Positions 9,514-17,775 of a DNA stretch of 64,000 bases are shown here, one piece after another; positions within the stretch are counted from its first letter, which is position 1, and every line of letters starts with the position of its first letter. The DNA comes from Mycolicibacterium goodii. Lineage in GTDB: Bacteria > Actinomycetota > Actinomycetes > Mycobacteriales > Mycobacteriaceae. The notes beneath the pieces are model-generated. The model was not told where the DNA came from, searched no databases, and saw only the letters and a program-made list of their open reading frames with translations. Where the stretch lies: positions 1,178,001 to 1,242,000 of the forward strand of contig NZ_CP092364.2 in the NCBI RefSeq assembly GCF_022370755.2. Direction: 5' to 3'. Made by a program: the position numbers and the translations under genes.

Positions 9514-9779
9514 CTGAATTCCGATGCGGTCGCACCGTCGCGGCGCGATCGGGCCGATGAAACCGGGCCGCGCACCGCGCCTGCTGTTCTCCGGAGGCTA
9601 ACATCGACGTGCCCGCCGCGCCCTCGTCGGCATTTCCGAAGGCCTCGGTATGCATCAGTATGACGAAGTGTGCTGTCGAACTTGGCCCGGGGTACGGTTG
9701 AACCTCCCGCGGCACGCGCCTACCGAGCACGAGAGCCGGCACGGACCTCTCGTCTCGAAGACCCAGGAAAGTACCTCGC

Positions 9780-10853
9780 ATGAGTATCAACAGCGCAGCT
9801 GATCGCGATGCGGCGGCCACCTCGTCGACCCCGTCGGTCGGGTATCTGGGATGGCACGGTCGGGGGAATCTCGGTGACGACGCGATCTACGACGCGGTGC
9901 GTGCGCAACTGCCGGGTGTGGGTTTCGCGGATCTGCCGGTGCTGCCGGGGGAGCGGTTCCGCGCGAGCCTGACCGGCCTCAACCGGTCCTTGCGGCGCAG
10001 CGCCCAGGTCATCGGCGGCGGAACCCTGATCGGCAGGCGGCATTGGCGGAGGCTTTCCGGCCGTGGGCTGAAACTCACGAGCGCGCAGGGCAGTTACGCC
10101 ATCGGAGTCGGTGTGGAGGACCCTGTTTTCGAGGGCCGCCGCAGCGGCTCCGGGCCCGATGAGCTCCGACGCTGGATTCCCCTGTTGTCGCGGTTTCGGG
10201 TGGTCTCGGTGCGGGGGCCGCGAAGCGCGGAGTTGCTGGCAGATGCGGGACTTTCCGTGAAGGTCGCCGGAGATCCGGCGTTGTCGCTGCCGCGGCCCGA
10301 CGTCGCGCCGCAGGATGGACTGATCGGGTTGAACCTGGGGTTCGGCGACGATCTGTGGGGTCATGACCCGGCGGGTGTGGCTGATGTGATTTCCGGGGCG
10401 GTACGGGAGCTTTCGACGCGCGGGTACCGGTTTGTGGGAATCCTGATGAACGGTTCGGATCGGCGCTGGACCGCGCAGGCATTGGCAGGCACCGGGGCGC
10501 AGATCGTGGCGCCGGGAGATGCCGCAGGCGCGGCGGCCGAGCTTGCTCGCTGCTCGGCGGTAATCGTGAGCCGTCTGCACGCCGGAATTCTGGCGGCCTT
10601 GTCGCAGACACCGGTCGTCTCGCTGGAGTACCAGCCGAAGTGCCGCGATTTCGCGCTGTCGATCGACGACGAGCGTGCGTTGATGCGTACCGACGCCCTC
10701 AGTGCATCCGCCGTGGTGGAGCGGGTGCTCGCCACCCTGGATGATTCGCAGGCGATCCGCGCAAGAACACGCGCGGCCGTCGACGCGCTGCGCACATGTC
10801 TTGACGCCGATTACGGTGTGCTGCGAACCGATCTCGGTTCACCTGCGCCATGA
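9780..10853 (+). CDS. polysaccharide pyruvyl transferase family protein
   Basis: 357 residues. The family transfers the enolpyruvyl group of phosphoenolpyruvate to a sugar as a ketal. The N-terminal GYLGWHGRGNLGDDAIYDAV is the classic PS_pyruv_trans opening (Gly-rich then NxGDDA). Further blocks are VIGGGTLIG, VSVRGPRSAELLADAG, DPALSLP and SRLHAGILAALSQTPVVSLEY, all family landmarks. Pyruvylated trehalose-based oligosaccharide lipids are described from M. smegmatis (established knowledge), so this gene is the obvious candidate for adding that acidic group. The reading frame starts with ATG at 9780 after a 266-base divergent gap. A bulged hairpin follows the stop. Confidence 0.9.
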   Translation: MSINSAADRDAAATSSTPSVGYLGWHGRGNLGDDAIYDAVRAQLPGVGFADLPVLPGERFRASLTGLNRSLRRSAQVIGGGTLIGRRHWRRLSGRGLKLTSAQGSYAIGVGVEDPVFEGRRSGSGPDELRRWIPLLSRFRVVSVRGPRSAELLADAGLSVKVAGDPALSLPRPDVAPQDGLIGLNLGFGDDLWGHDPAGVADVISGAVRELSTRGYRFVGILMNGSDRRWTAQALAGTGAQIVAPGDAAGAAAELARCSAVIVSRLHAGILAALSQTPVVSLEYQPKCRDFALSIDDERALMRTDALSASAVVERVLATLDDSQAIRARTRAAVDALRTCLDADYGVLRTDLGSPAP

Positions 10854-10896
10854 TCGATCCGGCGTGGCAAAACCGCTGTGGTTTGCCGCGATCATC
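10851..10896 (+). terminator. hairpin after the pyruvyl transferase
   Basis: GGCAAAACC (10866-10874) pairs with GGTTTGCC (10880-10887) with one bulged A. The flanks TGATCG and CGATCA add a second paired segment. There is no run of T, so it may be a Rho-dependent or non-canonical terminator, or an mRNA-stabilising hairpin. Confidence 0.35.
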
Positions 10897-11067
10897 GGTT
10901 CGCGTATCGGCCCGGCCTGCCGACGATTTTTGTCCGTCATCGATTCGTGATCAGGGCTTTTCCTCGGTAGAGTTCCTCGCGATGCAGGCCTTCACCACCT
11001 TTTTTCGGTCGTTGGGAATCCACGCGGACCGCCGACGTGTCGAAGTGCCGCCGGGAGGAAATGTCCG

Positions 11068-12975
11068 ATGCGCGTTGTGATGCGCGATGCTCGCGTGACG
11101 CTGATCGCTCTGCTGAGTGTCGTTGCGCTGGGGTTGGTTTCGACGGTCGTGTCGGTCGCCGCGGCGGCCGCACGGACCAGCGTCCTGATCATGGGTGGAT
11201 CGGGCGATCCGCTCACCACGGATCAGGACGGCCTGCCGTTCATCCGCGACTACACGACAAAAGTCGTCACGAACTTCGTCACGCCCTCGGCATCCCGACC
11301 CGGCAGCGGTATTCCCGGTGGGCCGTACAACGCCGTCGCGGTCATCACGCCGGCGGAGTTCAACTCCGGTCACCCGTCGGACAACTCGTTGACCTTCGAC
11401 AGGTCGGTCGCGGCGGGCACCGAGAAACTCGACACCTGCATCAACTCGGGCGAGGCGTGCGACATCAACGAGGACATCGGATCCGATCGGCCCGCGGCCG
11501 ACGATGATCTGGTGGTTTTCGGGTTCTCTCAGAGCGCGGCCATCGCCACCCTGGAGAAGGCCCGGCTCGCCGCGAAGTACCCGTTCGGCGAGGGGCCGGA
11601 CGTGTCGTTCATCCTCACGGCCAACGGAAATCGACCCAACGGGGGATTTCTGGCCCGTGGCCCCCAGGGTTTCACCATCCCGCTCGGATTCCCGAACGGT
11701 GGCGTGACGTTCAACGGTTCGACTCCGACGAACACCCAGTACTCGACGATCGACATCGCGATCCAGTACGACGGCTGGGCGGACCAACCGATCAACCCCG
11801 CCAACCTGCTGGCAGTGGCCAATGCAAACGCCGGACAGCGGCTTCTGCATCCCCATTACGCCGACCACAGCCTCGATGAACCCGGCATCATCGACCAGGG
11901 GCAGTACGGCGACACCAGATACCTGATGATTCCCGCCGACACGTTGCCGCTGCTCTACGAACTGTCGCAGACCCCGGTGGTCGGCTCGTTTTTGGCCGAT
12001 GTTCTCGATGCGCCGCTTCGGGTTCTCGTGGAGTCCGGGTACGACCGGACGTCGAGCCCCGGTGAACCCAAACCGTGGACGTTGGTTCCGGCTAAAGACC
12101 CGCTGAAGACGGCGGTCGATTTCGTCGTCGCGATTCCCACCGGATGGGACAACGCGATCGAGAACATCAACGGCACACGACCGTTCGGCACACAACGTCC
12201 AGGTCCGTTCGGAGTCGGTGGCCCCGATGTGGACTACCTGAACCCTCCCGCCGATGCTGTGGAAAGCCCGGCGGAAACTGCCGAGGGCACTTCCTCGACA
12301 TCTGCGGCCACGCTGGTGTCGCTGCGGAAGTCTCTCACCGAGTCGCGCATCGATCCGACTGCCGACCAGGTCGTCGCGATCACCGAGAAGGCGACGCGAC
12401 AAGAACATCAGACCGTCGACGCGCCGAACGACACAACCGGTGACGAGCCGGAAACCGCCGGGACGGCCACGAGCCCGGATTCCACCGGATCGACGCAGCA
12501 GCCGTCGGACCCGAAATCCTCGACGGACGCGACGGGCGACTCGCGGACCGCGGCGGAAAGTACCGACACTGCGGATACCGCGGCGAAACGCGGGCCGAAA
12601 CAGCAGGGCCGCGCCGCGGGTGCGAAGTCCGGTGAGGTGACCTCGGATCCGCAAAAGCCCTCCGGTGACGAGGATTCTTCGTCGAGCAGCCACCCTGCGA
12701 GTGGCGCCGCCACAGCGTCGACAGACGCCTCCGGTGGCAGACACCGTGCGCCCGATTCCGGCGCGGCCGCATCGAAACCGTCGTCGCGTGCCACGAACGC
12801 AAAGCCGAAACACGCCGCACCCGACAACGGTGATCGGCGGACCGAATCGGCTGCGGCGCATCGTCCGGCCAAGCGCGATACGAACGCGCCGGAAAAGTCC
12901 GACAAGTCGGAGAAGTCCGACAAGTCGGAAAAGTCGGAGAAGTCCGACAAGTCGGCATCGGCCGCCAAGAGTTAG
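11068..12975 (+). CDS. secreted PE-PPE domain alpha/beta hydrolase (Chp1/Chp2-like acyltransferase candidate) with repeat tail
   Basis: 635 residues. The N-terminal hydrophobic helix (LIALLSVVALGLVSTVV) anchors or exports the protein. Then comes a PE-PPE alpha/beta-hydrolase domain: TSVLIMGGSGDP, a nucleophile elbow GFSQSA (Ser about 154), and YDGWADQPINPANLLAVANA. Relatives Chp1 (Rv3822) and Chp2 (Rv1184c) finish acyl transfer on sulfolipid and polyacyltrehalose outside the membrane, and each lies beside an mmpL/papA/pks locus as here. From about residue 400 the protein is disordered, rich in Ser, Thr, Asp and Glu, and ends in seven Lys-Ser-Asp/Glu repeats. The start is supported by GGAGGAA seven bases upstream. 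The Gap-type gene follows after 11 bases, so the two are probably one unit. Assignment as acyltransferase is by analogy. Confidence 0.85.
   Translation: MRVVMRDARVTLIALLSVVALGLVSTVVSVAAAAARTSVLIMGGSGDPLTTDQDGLPFIRDYTTKVVTNFVTPSASRPGSGIPGGPYNAVAVITPAEFNSGHPSDNSLTFDRSVAAGTEKLDTCINSGEACDINEDIGSDRPAADDDLVVFGFSQSAAIATLEKARLAAKYPFGEGPDVSFILTANGNRPNGGFLARGPQGFTIPLGFPNGGVTFNGSTPTNTQYSTIDIAIQYDGWADQPINPANLLAVANANAGQRLLHPHYADHSLDEPGIIDQGQYGDTRYLMIPADTLPLLYELSQTPVVGSFLADVLDAPLRVLVESGYDRTSSPGEPKPWTLVPAKDPLKTAVDFVVAIPTGWDNAIENINGTRPFGTQRPGPFGVGGPDVDYLNPPADAVESPAETAEGTSSTSAATLVSLRKSLTESRIDPTADQVVAITEKATRQEHQTVDAPNDTTGDEPETAGTATSPDSTGSTQQPSDPKSSTDATGDSRTAAESTDTADTAAKRGPKQQGRAAGAKSGEVTSDPQKPSGDEDSSSSSHPASGAATASTDASGGRHRAPDSGAAASKPSSRATNAKPKHAAPDNGDRRTESAAAHRPAKRDTNAPEKSDKSEKSDKSEKSEKSDKSASAAKS
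12895..12957 (+). repeat. 9-bp tandem repeat encoding Lys-Ser-Asp/Glu
   Basis: Seven successive 9-base units of the form AAGTCSGAN run to the end of the PE-PPE gene, encoding KSD/KSE units plus a final KSA. The unit is a multiple of three, so copy changes would lengthen or shorten the tail without a frameshift. Confidence 0.9.
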
Positions 12976-12986
12976 CGTGGTGTGAT

Positions 12987-13745
12987 ATGTGGAGCGCAGT
13001 CCTGGTACTCGCGCTTATGTCTGCGGTGGATCCGGTGCGGATCGGAATCACATTGCTGCTGATCGGGCGTGAACGACCGGTGGCCAACCTGTTGGCGTAC
13101 TGGCTGGGCCTGATGGTGACCGGCGTGGGCCTTGCCGTCATCGCGCTGATGTTCCTGCCCGGTGTGGTGCGACCGGTGACCGATTTCGTCGTCGCCGCCG
13201 CGGAGGAACCCGTCATCCCACCGATGCAGATCGCTCTGGGCCTGCTTGCGATACCCGTTGCGGTGATCATCGCGATGCGGGCTCGTCGCCGGACGATGAT
13301 CGCCCCGGCAACCGAGATCCGGGATCCGGTTTCGGCCATGGCCTTTGCCGCCGCCGCACAGACGGCGCCCGCGAGCTCGTCGCGGCTGCCCCGGCTGTCC
13401 TGGCCTGCACTGTTCTCGGGCCGGTGGGGGAACTCGGTCGCGATGGCGTTCGCCGCGGGCCTGTTCTCGGCGACGCCGCCACTGGAGTACTGCTTCGCGA
13501 TTCTCGCGATCGCCGCGTCCGGGGCCGCGATCGGCACCCAGGTCAGCGCTGCGATCGTGTTCTCACTCGTGGCATTCGCGATCGCGGAGATACCGCTGCT
13601 GGGTTACCTGGCGTCGCCGGCGAAGACCAAAGCCGTTGTCGCGAAACTGCACGACTGGATCGGCGCATACCGCAAACCGATCTTCGCGTGCATCCTCGGG
13701 GTGTTCGGTGTGGTGATGCTCGCCAGCGGCGTGTCGACGATCTGA
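12987..13745 (+). CDS. Gap/Sap-type (GPL-/sulfolipid-addressing) integral membrane protein
   Basis: 252 residues with about six membrane helices, beginning MWSAVLVLALMSAVDPVRIGI. The early conserved DPVR and the internal GRWGN and AIAEIPLLGYL segments match the Gap family (DUF2910). Family members Gap and Sap are needed for glycopeptidolipid and sulfolipid-1 transport to the surface and lie next to their biosynthetic loci. Here it follows the PE-PPE gene by 11 bases and is convergent with the GT2 gene with almost no gap. Likely role: moving the cluster's glycolipid to the outer membrane together with MmpL. Confidence 0.85.
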   Translation: MWSAVLVLALMSAVDPVRIGITLLLIGRERPVANLLAYWLGLMVTGVGLAVIALMFLPGVVRPVTDFVVAAAEEPVIPPMQIALGLLAIPVAVIIAMRARRRTMIAPATEIRDPVSAMAFAAAAQTAPASSSRLPRLSWPALFSGRWGNSVAMAFAAGLFSATPPLEYCFAILAIAASGAAIGTQVSAAIVFSLVAFAIAEIPLLGYLASPAKTKAVVAKLHDWIGAYRKPIFACILGVFGVVMLASGVSTI

Positions 13746-13747
13746 GG

Positions 13748-14578
13748 TCAGCGGTCGCAGAGCCAGCGCATCAGGCCGTGTTTGCGGATCAACTGCCGCA
13801 CGGCCCGGTTCGCCCACCGGTTGCGGTTCTTACCCCGGACATCGATGTGCAGGTGGATGACCTTGATCTCGGGGTCGAATTGCCGTCCGATGCCCCGCTT
13901 TTCCATCCGGATGGCCAGGTCCTGGGTCTCGTGGCACCGCAGTGCCGGATCGTAGCCACCGAGTGACCGCAGCACTCCGGAGTCGACGAGCATGTTTCCT
14001 TCGTGTAGCCAGTACGCGGGCGTCGGCGTGGGCGTGGCCAGGATGTTGGGCCAGTCACGCATGAGCGGTGCGGCGAGTCGTTGCGCCGCGGCCGCGATCC
14101 GCGGGGTCTCCCGCAACCGGTCGATCATCAGGGGCAGCCCGGAGGTGAGACCACCCCATGCGGAGAACACCGCGCCGTAGTTGTGGGGTTCCTGGATGCC
14201 GTCGTGCCTGCACACCAGACCGCCGATCAGACCGACACCGCGATGGGTGTAGCGCGAGAAGACTTCTCGCGCGGTCTCGGGTATCCGGTCGGTCTGCAAC
14301 TCCATGTCGGCATCGACGAAGTGGATGAGCGTGCCGTCGTCGACGCAGTCGATGATCTGGTTGCGGTTGGCGCCGGCCCCCTGGTTGTGCGGGCTGCGCA
14401 CGAACTTCACGTCGCCGCCGAATTGGCGTACCACGTCGGCGCTGTCGTCGGTCGAGGCGTCATCGAGTACGAAGACGTCGTCGTAGCCCTGCGCCAGCAC
14501 CTGCGGAAGGAGTCTGTCGAGATTGTCGCCCATGTTGTAGTTCGGGATGGCCGCGACCACCGGCATCTTCGTTGCCAT
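13748..14578 (-). CDS. GT2 family glycosyltransferase
   Basis: 276 residues. The GT-A fold is clear: VVAAIPNYNMGDNL, VFVLDDASTDDSADV, HNQGAGANRNQ and the metal-binding HFVDADME (DxD). It continues with WLHEGNMLVDSGVLRSLGGYDP and LRCHETQDLAIRMEKRG, the usual acceptor-side ED-like region. It has no membrane helices, so it acts at the cytoplasmic face. It is last in the minus-strand unit pks, three acyltransferases, fadD, GT2, separated from fadD by 4 bases. It most likely adds a sugar to the acylated trehalose. The donor sugar cannot be told. Confidence 0.9.
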   Translation of the reverse strand: MATKMPVVAAIPNYNMGDNLDRLLPQVLAQGYDDVFVLDDASTDDSADVVRQFGGDVKFVRSPHNQGAGANRNQIIDCVDDGTLIHFVDADMELQTDRIPETAREVFSRYTHRGVGLIGGLVCRHDGIQEPHNYGAVFSAWGGLTSGLPLMIDRLRETPRIAAAAQRLAAPLMRDWPNILATPTPTPAYWLHEGNMLVDSGVLRSLGGYDPALRCHETQDLAIRMEKRGIGRQFDPEIKVIHLHIDVRGKNRNRWANRAVRQLIRKHGLMRWLCDR

Positions 14579-14582
14579 GGCG

Positions 14583-16319
14583 CTACGCGGTGACGAGACG
14601 GGCGAACGCGTCGTTGCGGTACTGCTCGGCGCACGCAGCGCGGCGCACCTTGCCGCTGGTGGTGATCGGGATCGAGCCGCGCGGCACCAGCACGAGATCT
14701 GCGGGGATGATGCCGTGCGAGCGGGAAATTCCCGCGATCACTTCGCCTTCGAGGTCGACGAGGTACTCGGCCATGTCGCCGTCGGGGTTCTTGGGGTTCT
14801 CCCTGACCTCCGCGATCACCACGAGGTGCTCGGTATCGTCCTTGTCCACCGAGATCGCCGCGGCGCGGGCGCGCGTGATCTCGGCGATGGTGGCCTCGAT
14901 GTCGTCGGGGTAGTGGTTGCGGCCGCGGATGATCACGACGTCCTTGATGCGACCGACGATGAACAGTTCACCGTGCGAGACGAATCCCAGATCGCCGGTG
15001 CGCAACCACGGTCCACGCGGTGTCCCGGCGGACGGGTCTTCGATCGACGCGCCGAAGGTGGTCTCGGTGCGTTCGGACTGCTCCCAGTACCCCGCACACA
15101 CGTTCTCTCCGTGTACCCAGATCTCGCCGACCGTTCCGGACGGGCACTCCGATCGGGTTCCGGGATCGACGATGCGCACCGATGGTGACTCCGGCATGCC
15201 GTAACTCACCAGAGCCGTGCCGTTTTCGTCGTCGCACGGTACGGCGCGGCCCGCGGACAGTTCTTCGGCGGCGAACCGGGCGACTCTCGGCGGCTGGCCG
15301 GGCTGGCGGGTCGCCACGAACAGGGTCGCCTCGGCCAGACCGTACGACGGGCGCAGCGCCTCTTCGTGGAGGTCGAACGCGGAGAACCGGTCGGCGAACC
15401 GGCGCAGCGTCGGTTCGTGCACGCGTTCACTACCGCTCAGCACACAGCGCACGTCCCCGAGGTTCATGCCGGCGAGGTCGGCATCCGAGGTCTTCCTCGC
15501 CGCCAGGTCGAACGCGAAGTTGGGTGCCGCGGTCACCGTGGCGGGGTGGCTCGCCAACAGTTGTATCCACCGGGCCGGCCTGGCCAGGAACGCGAACGGG
15601 CTGATGAGCACGGTGTGCCAGCCGCCGAGGACAGGGGCACACAGACCCAGCATCAGCCCCATGTCGTGATACAGCGGAAGCCACGACACGGACGTCGTGT
15701 CCGAGGGCGCGACGTTGTCGGAAAAGAATCCCGCGACGATCTGCTCGAAATTGGCGGTCAGGTTGCGGTGCGACACCATCACACCGGCCGGGGTACGCGT
15801 CGAACCCGACGTGTACTGCAGGTACGCGGTTTCCGGTGCCTGTTCGCGTTTGACCGGGCGGCGCCTGGTGTCGAGGTCGAGCGTATCGATCTCGGCGATC
15901 CACGGGGTGGCCTGACCGGCCTGCGGCTCAAGGTATTCGGCGATGTGCGAGGACACCTGCGAGGTGGTGAGCACGATCGACGGTGCGGTGTCGTGCAGGA
16001 CCGCCGTGACACGTTCGTCGTGTACGCCGGGGAACGGCACCGACAGCGGGACGCCGATCCGCCCGGCCTGCAACGACGCGAGAAACGCGACGACGTAGTC
16101 GAGGCCCTGCGGTGCGAGGATGACCGCACGGTCACCGACCGCGCTGCGGCACTGCATCTCGTGGGCGAGGCTCTGAACACGACGGTTCAGCTGCGACCAC
16201 GTGAGGGTGTGTGCGACGCCATCGGGGTCGGCGTCGTAGTCGATGAATGTGAATGCGGCGTCGCCGGGTTGCAGGCTGGCTCGCTCGCGCAGAACACCGA
16301 TGACAGAACTGCGGGTCAT
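14583..16319 (-). CDS. fatty-acyl-AMP ligase (FadD23/FadD25-type FAAL)
   Basis: 578 residues, the usual size for FAALs. It activates a long fatty acid as acyl-AMP and hands it to the polyketide synthase rather than to CoA. The AMP-binding P-loop-like motif YTSGSTRTPAGVMVSHRNL is near residue 170. Then come WLPLYHDMGLMLGL, the adenine-site RPSYGLAEATLFVA, and WLRTGDLGFVSHGELFIVGR followed by GRNHYPDDIE near the C-terminus. FadD genes sit with Mas-like pks genes in sulfolipid, polyacyltrehalose and LOS loci. A start at ATG 16319 with AAAGG upstream fits. It is cotranscribed with the acyltransferases (15-base gap) and GT2 (4-base gap). Confidence 0.92.
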   Translation of the reverse strand: MTRSSVIGVLRERASLQPGDAAFTFIDYDADPDGVAHTLTWSQLNRRVQSLAHEMQCRSAVGDRAVILAPQGLDYVVAFLASLQAGRIGVPLSVPFPGVHDERVTAVLHDTAPSIVLTTSQVSSHIAEYLEPQAGQATPWIAEIDTLDLDTRRRPVKREQAPETAYLQYTSGSTRTPAGVMVSHRNLTANFEQIVAGFFSDNVAPSDTTSVSWLPLYHDMGLMLGLCAPVLGGWHTVLISPFAFLARPARWIQLLASHPATVTAAPNFAFDLAARKTSDADLAGMNLGDVRCVLSGSERVHEPTLRRFADRFSAFDLHEEALRPSYGLAEATLFVATRQPGQPPRVARFAAEELSAGRAVPCDDENGTALVSYGMPESPSVRIVDPGTRSECPSGTVGEIWVHGENVCAGYWEQSERTETTFGASIEDPSAGTPRGPWLRTGDLGFVSHGELFIVGRIKDVVIIRGRNHYPDDIEATIAEITRARAAAISVDKDDTEHLVVIAEVRENPKNPDGDMAEYLVDLEGEVIAGISRSHGIIPADLVLVPRGSIPITTSGKVRRAACAEQYRNDAFARLVTA

Positions 16320-16334
16320 GGGGTGTCACCTTTC

Positions 16335-17738
16335 CTAATCGATCACGCCGGCGAGTCCGAAGTCCTTGAGCGTCAATGCTGCAAGTTCCCGTAACCGGGG
16401 TTTGGAGTTCTCGGCATCGAGCTGATAGGCGACGACGCCGATCGAGATCTTGTCGTTGACGCGGGCCGAGACCAGGACGAGCTGGCCGCCCATCGACTCG
16501 ATGTCGCCCCGCGTGACGTTCTGGTCGACACCGCGCATCACCACGTACTCGGCGTTCGTCCCGTCCGCCCGTCCCACCGCGGGGTCCACGTCACCGAGAT
16601 TGGAGCAGTACACGGGCAGGTCGGACGGCGAACCGAAGAACAACCCGCCCAGACCCTGCAGCGCGCGTCTGGGCACCAAGGGGATCAGCGGCAGCAGTTC
16701 AAGCGCTTCGTCGGTGGTGGACCGTGCCGTCTCGATCGCCTGGCGGATGGTGGTGCGCACACCCGTCAGGTCGGAGGTGCACGGGCGTGGATCGACTCTC
16801 GCGCTGGCGAAAGTCATTGCCAGCGCGCGCGTGTCCTCGAACGAGGTGCGCTCGTTGAGCGCGATCGACAGCGTCACCACGCCGGTTTGGGCATTGGCGC
16901 GGTTCATCCGCTCGCCGAGCTTCGCGCCGAACCCGGCCAGCAGCGAGTAACTGTTACCACCGAGATCGGTTGCGCGCCGGTCCCAGTCGTCGATGTCGAC
17001 GTACACCGAGATCGCAGGTATGGACACGGGCTCGTTGGATGTCGTCCGCGGTGCGGTGTTGTGCTCTGTCCGCGCCGAACGGATCAGCTCGGCTCCACGG
17101 CGGCGCAGCAGTTTGACGGCCCGGCAGGCGGTGCGGCCCAGCTCCGGCAGGTCGCGAGCCGTCTGACGCAACTCGGTGGCGATCGCGCGGCGAGTCGGCT
17201 GCGACTGCGGCGGCGGGAAGCCGAACTGGCGCTTGCTGCCTGCGACGGCCTCCATCAGCGTCAGCACCCCACCGATGCCGTCACCGATGTGGTGTGAAGC
17301 CACCAGGCTCACGGCCGTGGAGCCGTCGGTGACCGGGAGAACCGACATGTGCCACGCGGGTCCGTGTTCGGGGTCGATCGGCAGCCGCACCTGTTCATCG
17401 GCCCAGTCGCTGACCTCGGCGCGGGAGCGCGGCGTGGTGGCGACGGCGAGTTCGCTCTGCGGTCCCGGATGGGCAACCCACCGGTGACGGCCGAACGGAA
17501 GACGTGACCGCTCGATCCTTCGACCGGCCAGGCCGTAGCCGAAATTGCGGTGGAACTGCCGCAGGCCGTCCATGTCGACGGCGTGCTCATAGATCCAGAT
17601 CACCTGCATGAGCTGGTGGCGACCGGTCGCACGCAACATCTGGAACCCGGCCTGGTCGATGAACGACAGCCGATTGTCCGGTGTTGCGGCATCCACGGCC
17701 CGGACACGCGCTCGTACGGGGCGGGTCTGAATCGCCAA
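16335..17738 (-). CDS. Pap/WS-DGAT-like acyltransferase, copy 1
   Basis: 467 residues. The catalytic motif HxxxDG is present as SHHIGDG, where the His before HIGDG is the general base and Ser replaces the first His of HHxxxDG. N-terminal landmarks are RLSFIDQAGFQMLRATG and the basic cluster RRIERSRLPFGRHRW. The C-terminal half has the expected SNLGDVDP segment. Its neighbour copy 2 is clearly related over its full length, so the two arose by duplication. The start is TTG at 17738, preceded by AGGAGG at seven bases. The role is probably O-acylation of trehalose with one of the acyl chains of the lipid. Which chain is unknown. Confidence 0.85.
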   Translation of the reverse strand: MAIQTRPVRARVRAVDAATPDNRLSFIDQAGFQMLRATGRHQLMQVIWIYEHAVDMDGLRQFHRNFGYGLAGRRIERSRLPFGRHRWVAHPGPQSELAVATTPRSRAEVSDWADEQVRLPIDPEHGPAWHMSVLPVTDGSTAVSLVASHHIGDGIGGVLTLMEAVAGSKRQFGFPPPQSQPTRRAIATELRQTARDLPELGRTACRAVKLLRRRGAELIRSARTEHNTAPRTTSNEPVSIPAISVYVDIDDWDRRATDLGGNSYSLLAGFGAKLGERMNRANAQTGVVTLSIALNERTSFEDTRALAMTFASARVDPRPCTSDLTGVRTTIRQAIETARSTTDEALELLPLIPLVPRRALQGLGGLFFGSPSDLPVYCSNLGDVDPAVGRADGTNAEYVVMRGVDQNVTRGDIESMGGQLVLVSARVNDKISIGVVAYQLDAENSKPRLRELAALTLKDFGLAGVID

Positions 17739-17775
17739 CGATCAACCTCCTACCACAGCGATGAACATCGGCCGG

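Noticed and set aside
10850..11080. Small plus-strand open frame of 76 codons between the pyruvyl transferase and the PE-PPE gene
   Set aside because: No ribosome site, overlaps a hairpin and the next gene's start region, and has no recognisable feature.
12895..12957. Short regular repeats considered as a CRISPR array
   Set aside because: Units are 9 bp, adjacent without spacers, and in frame within a gene.
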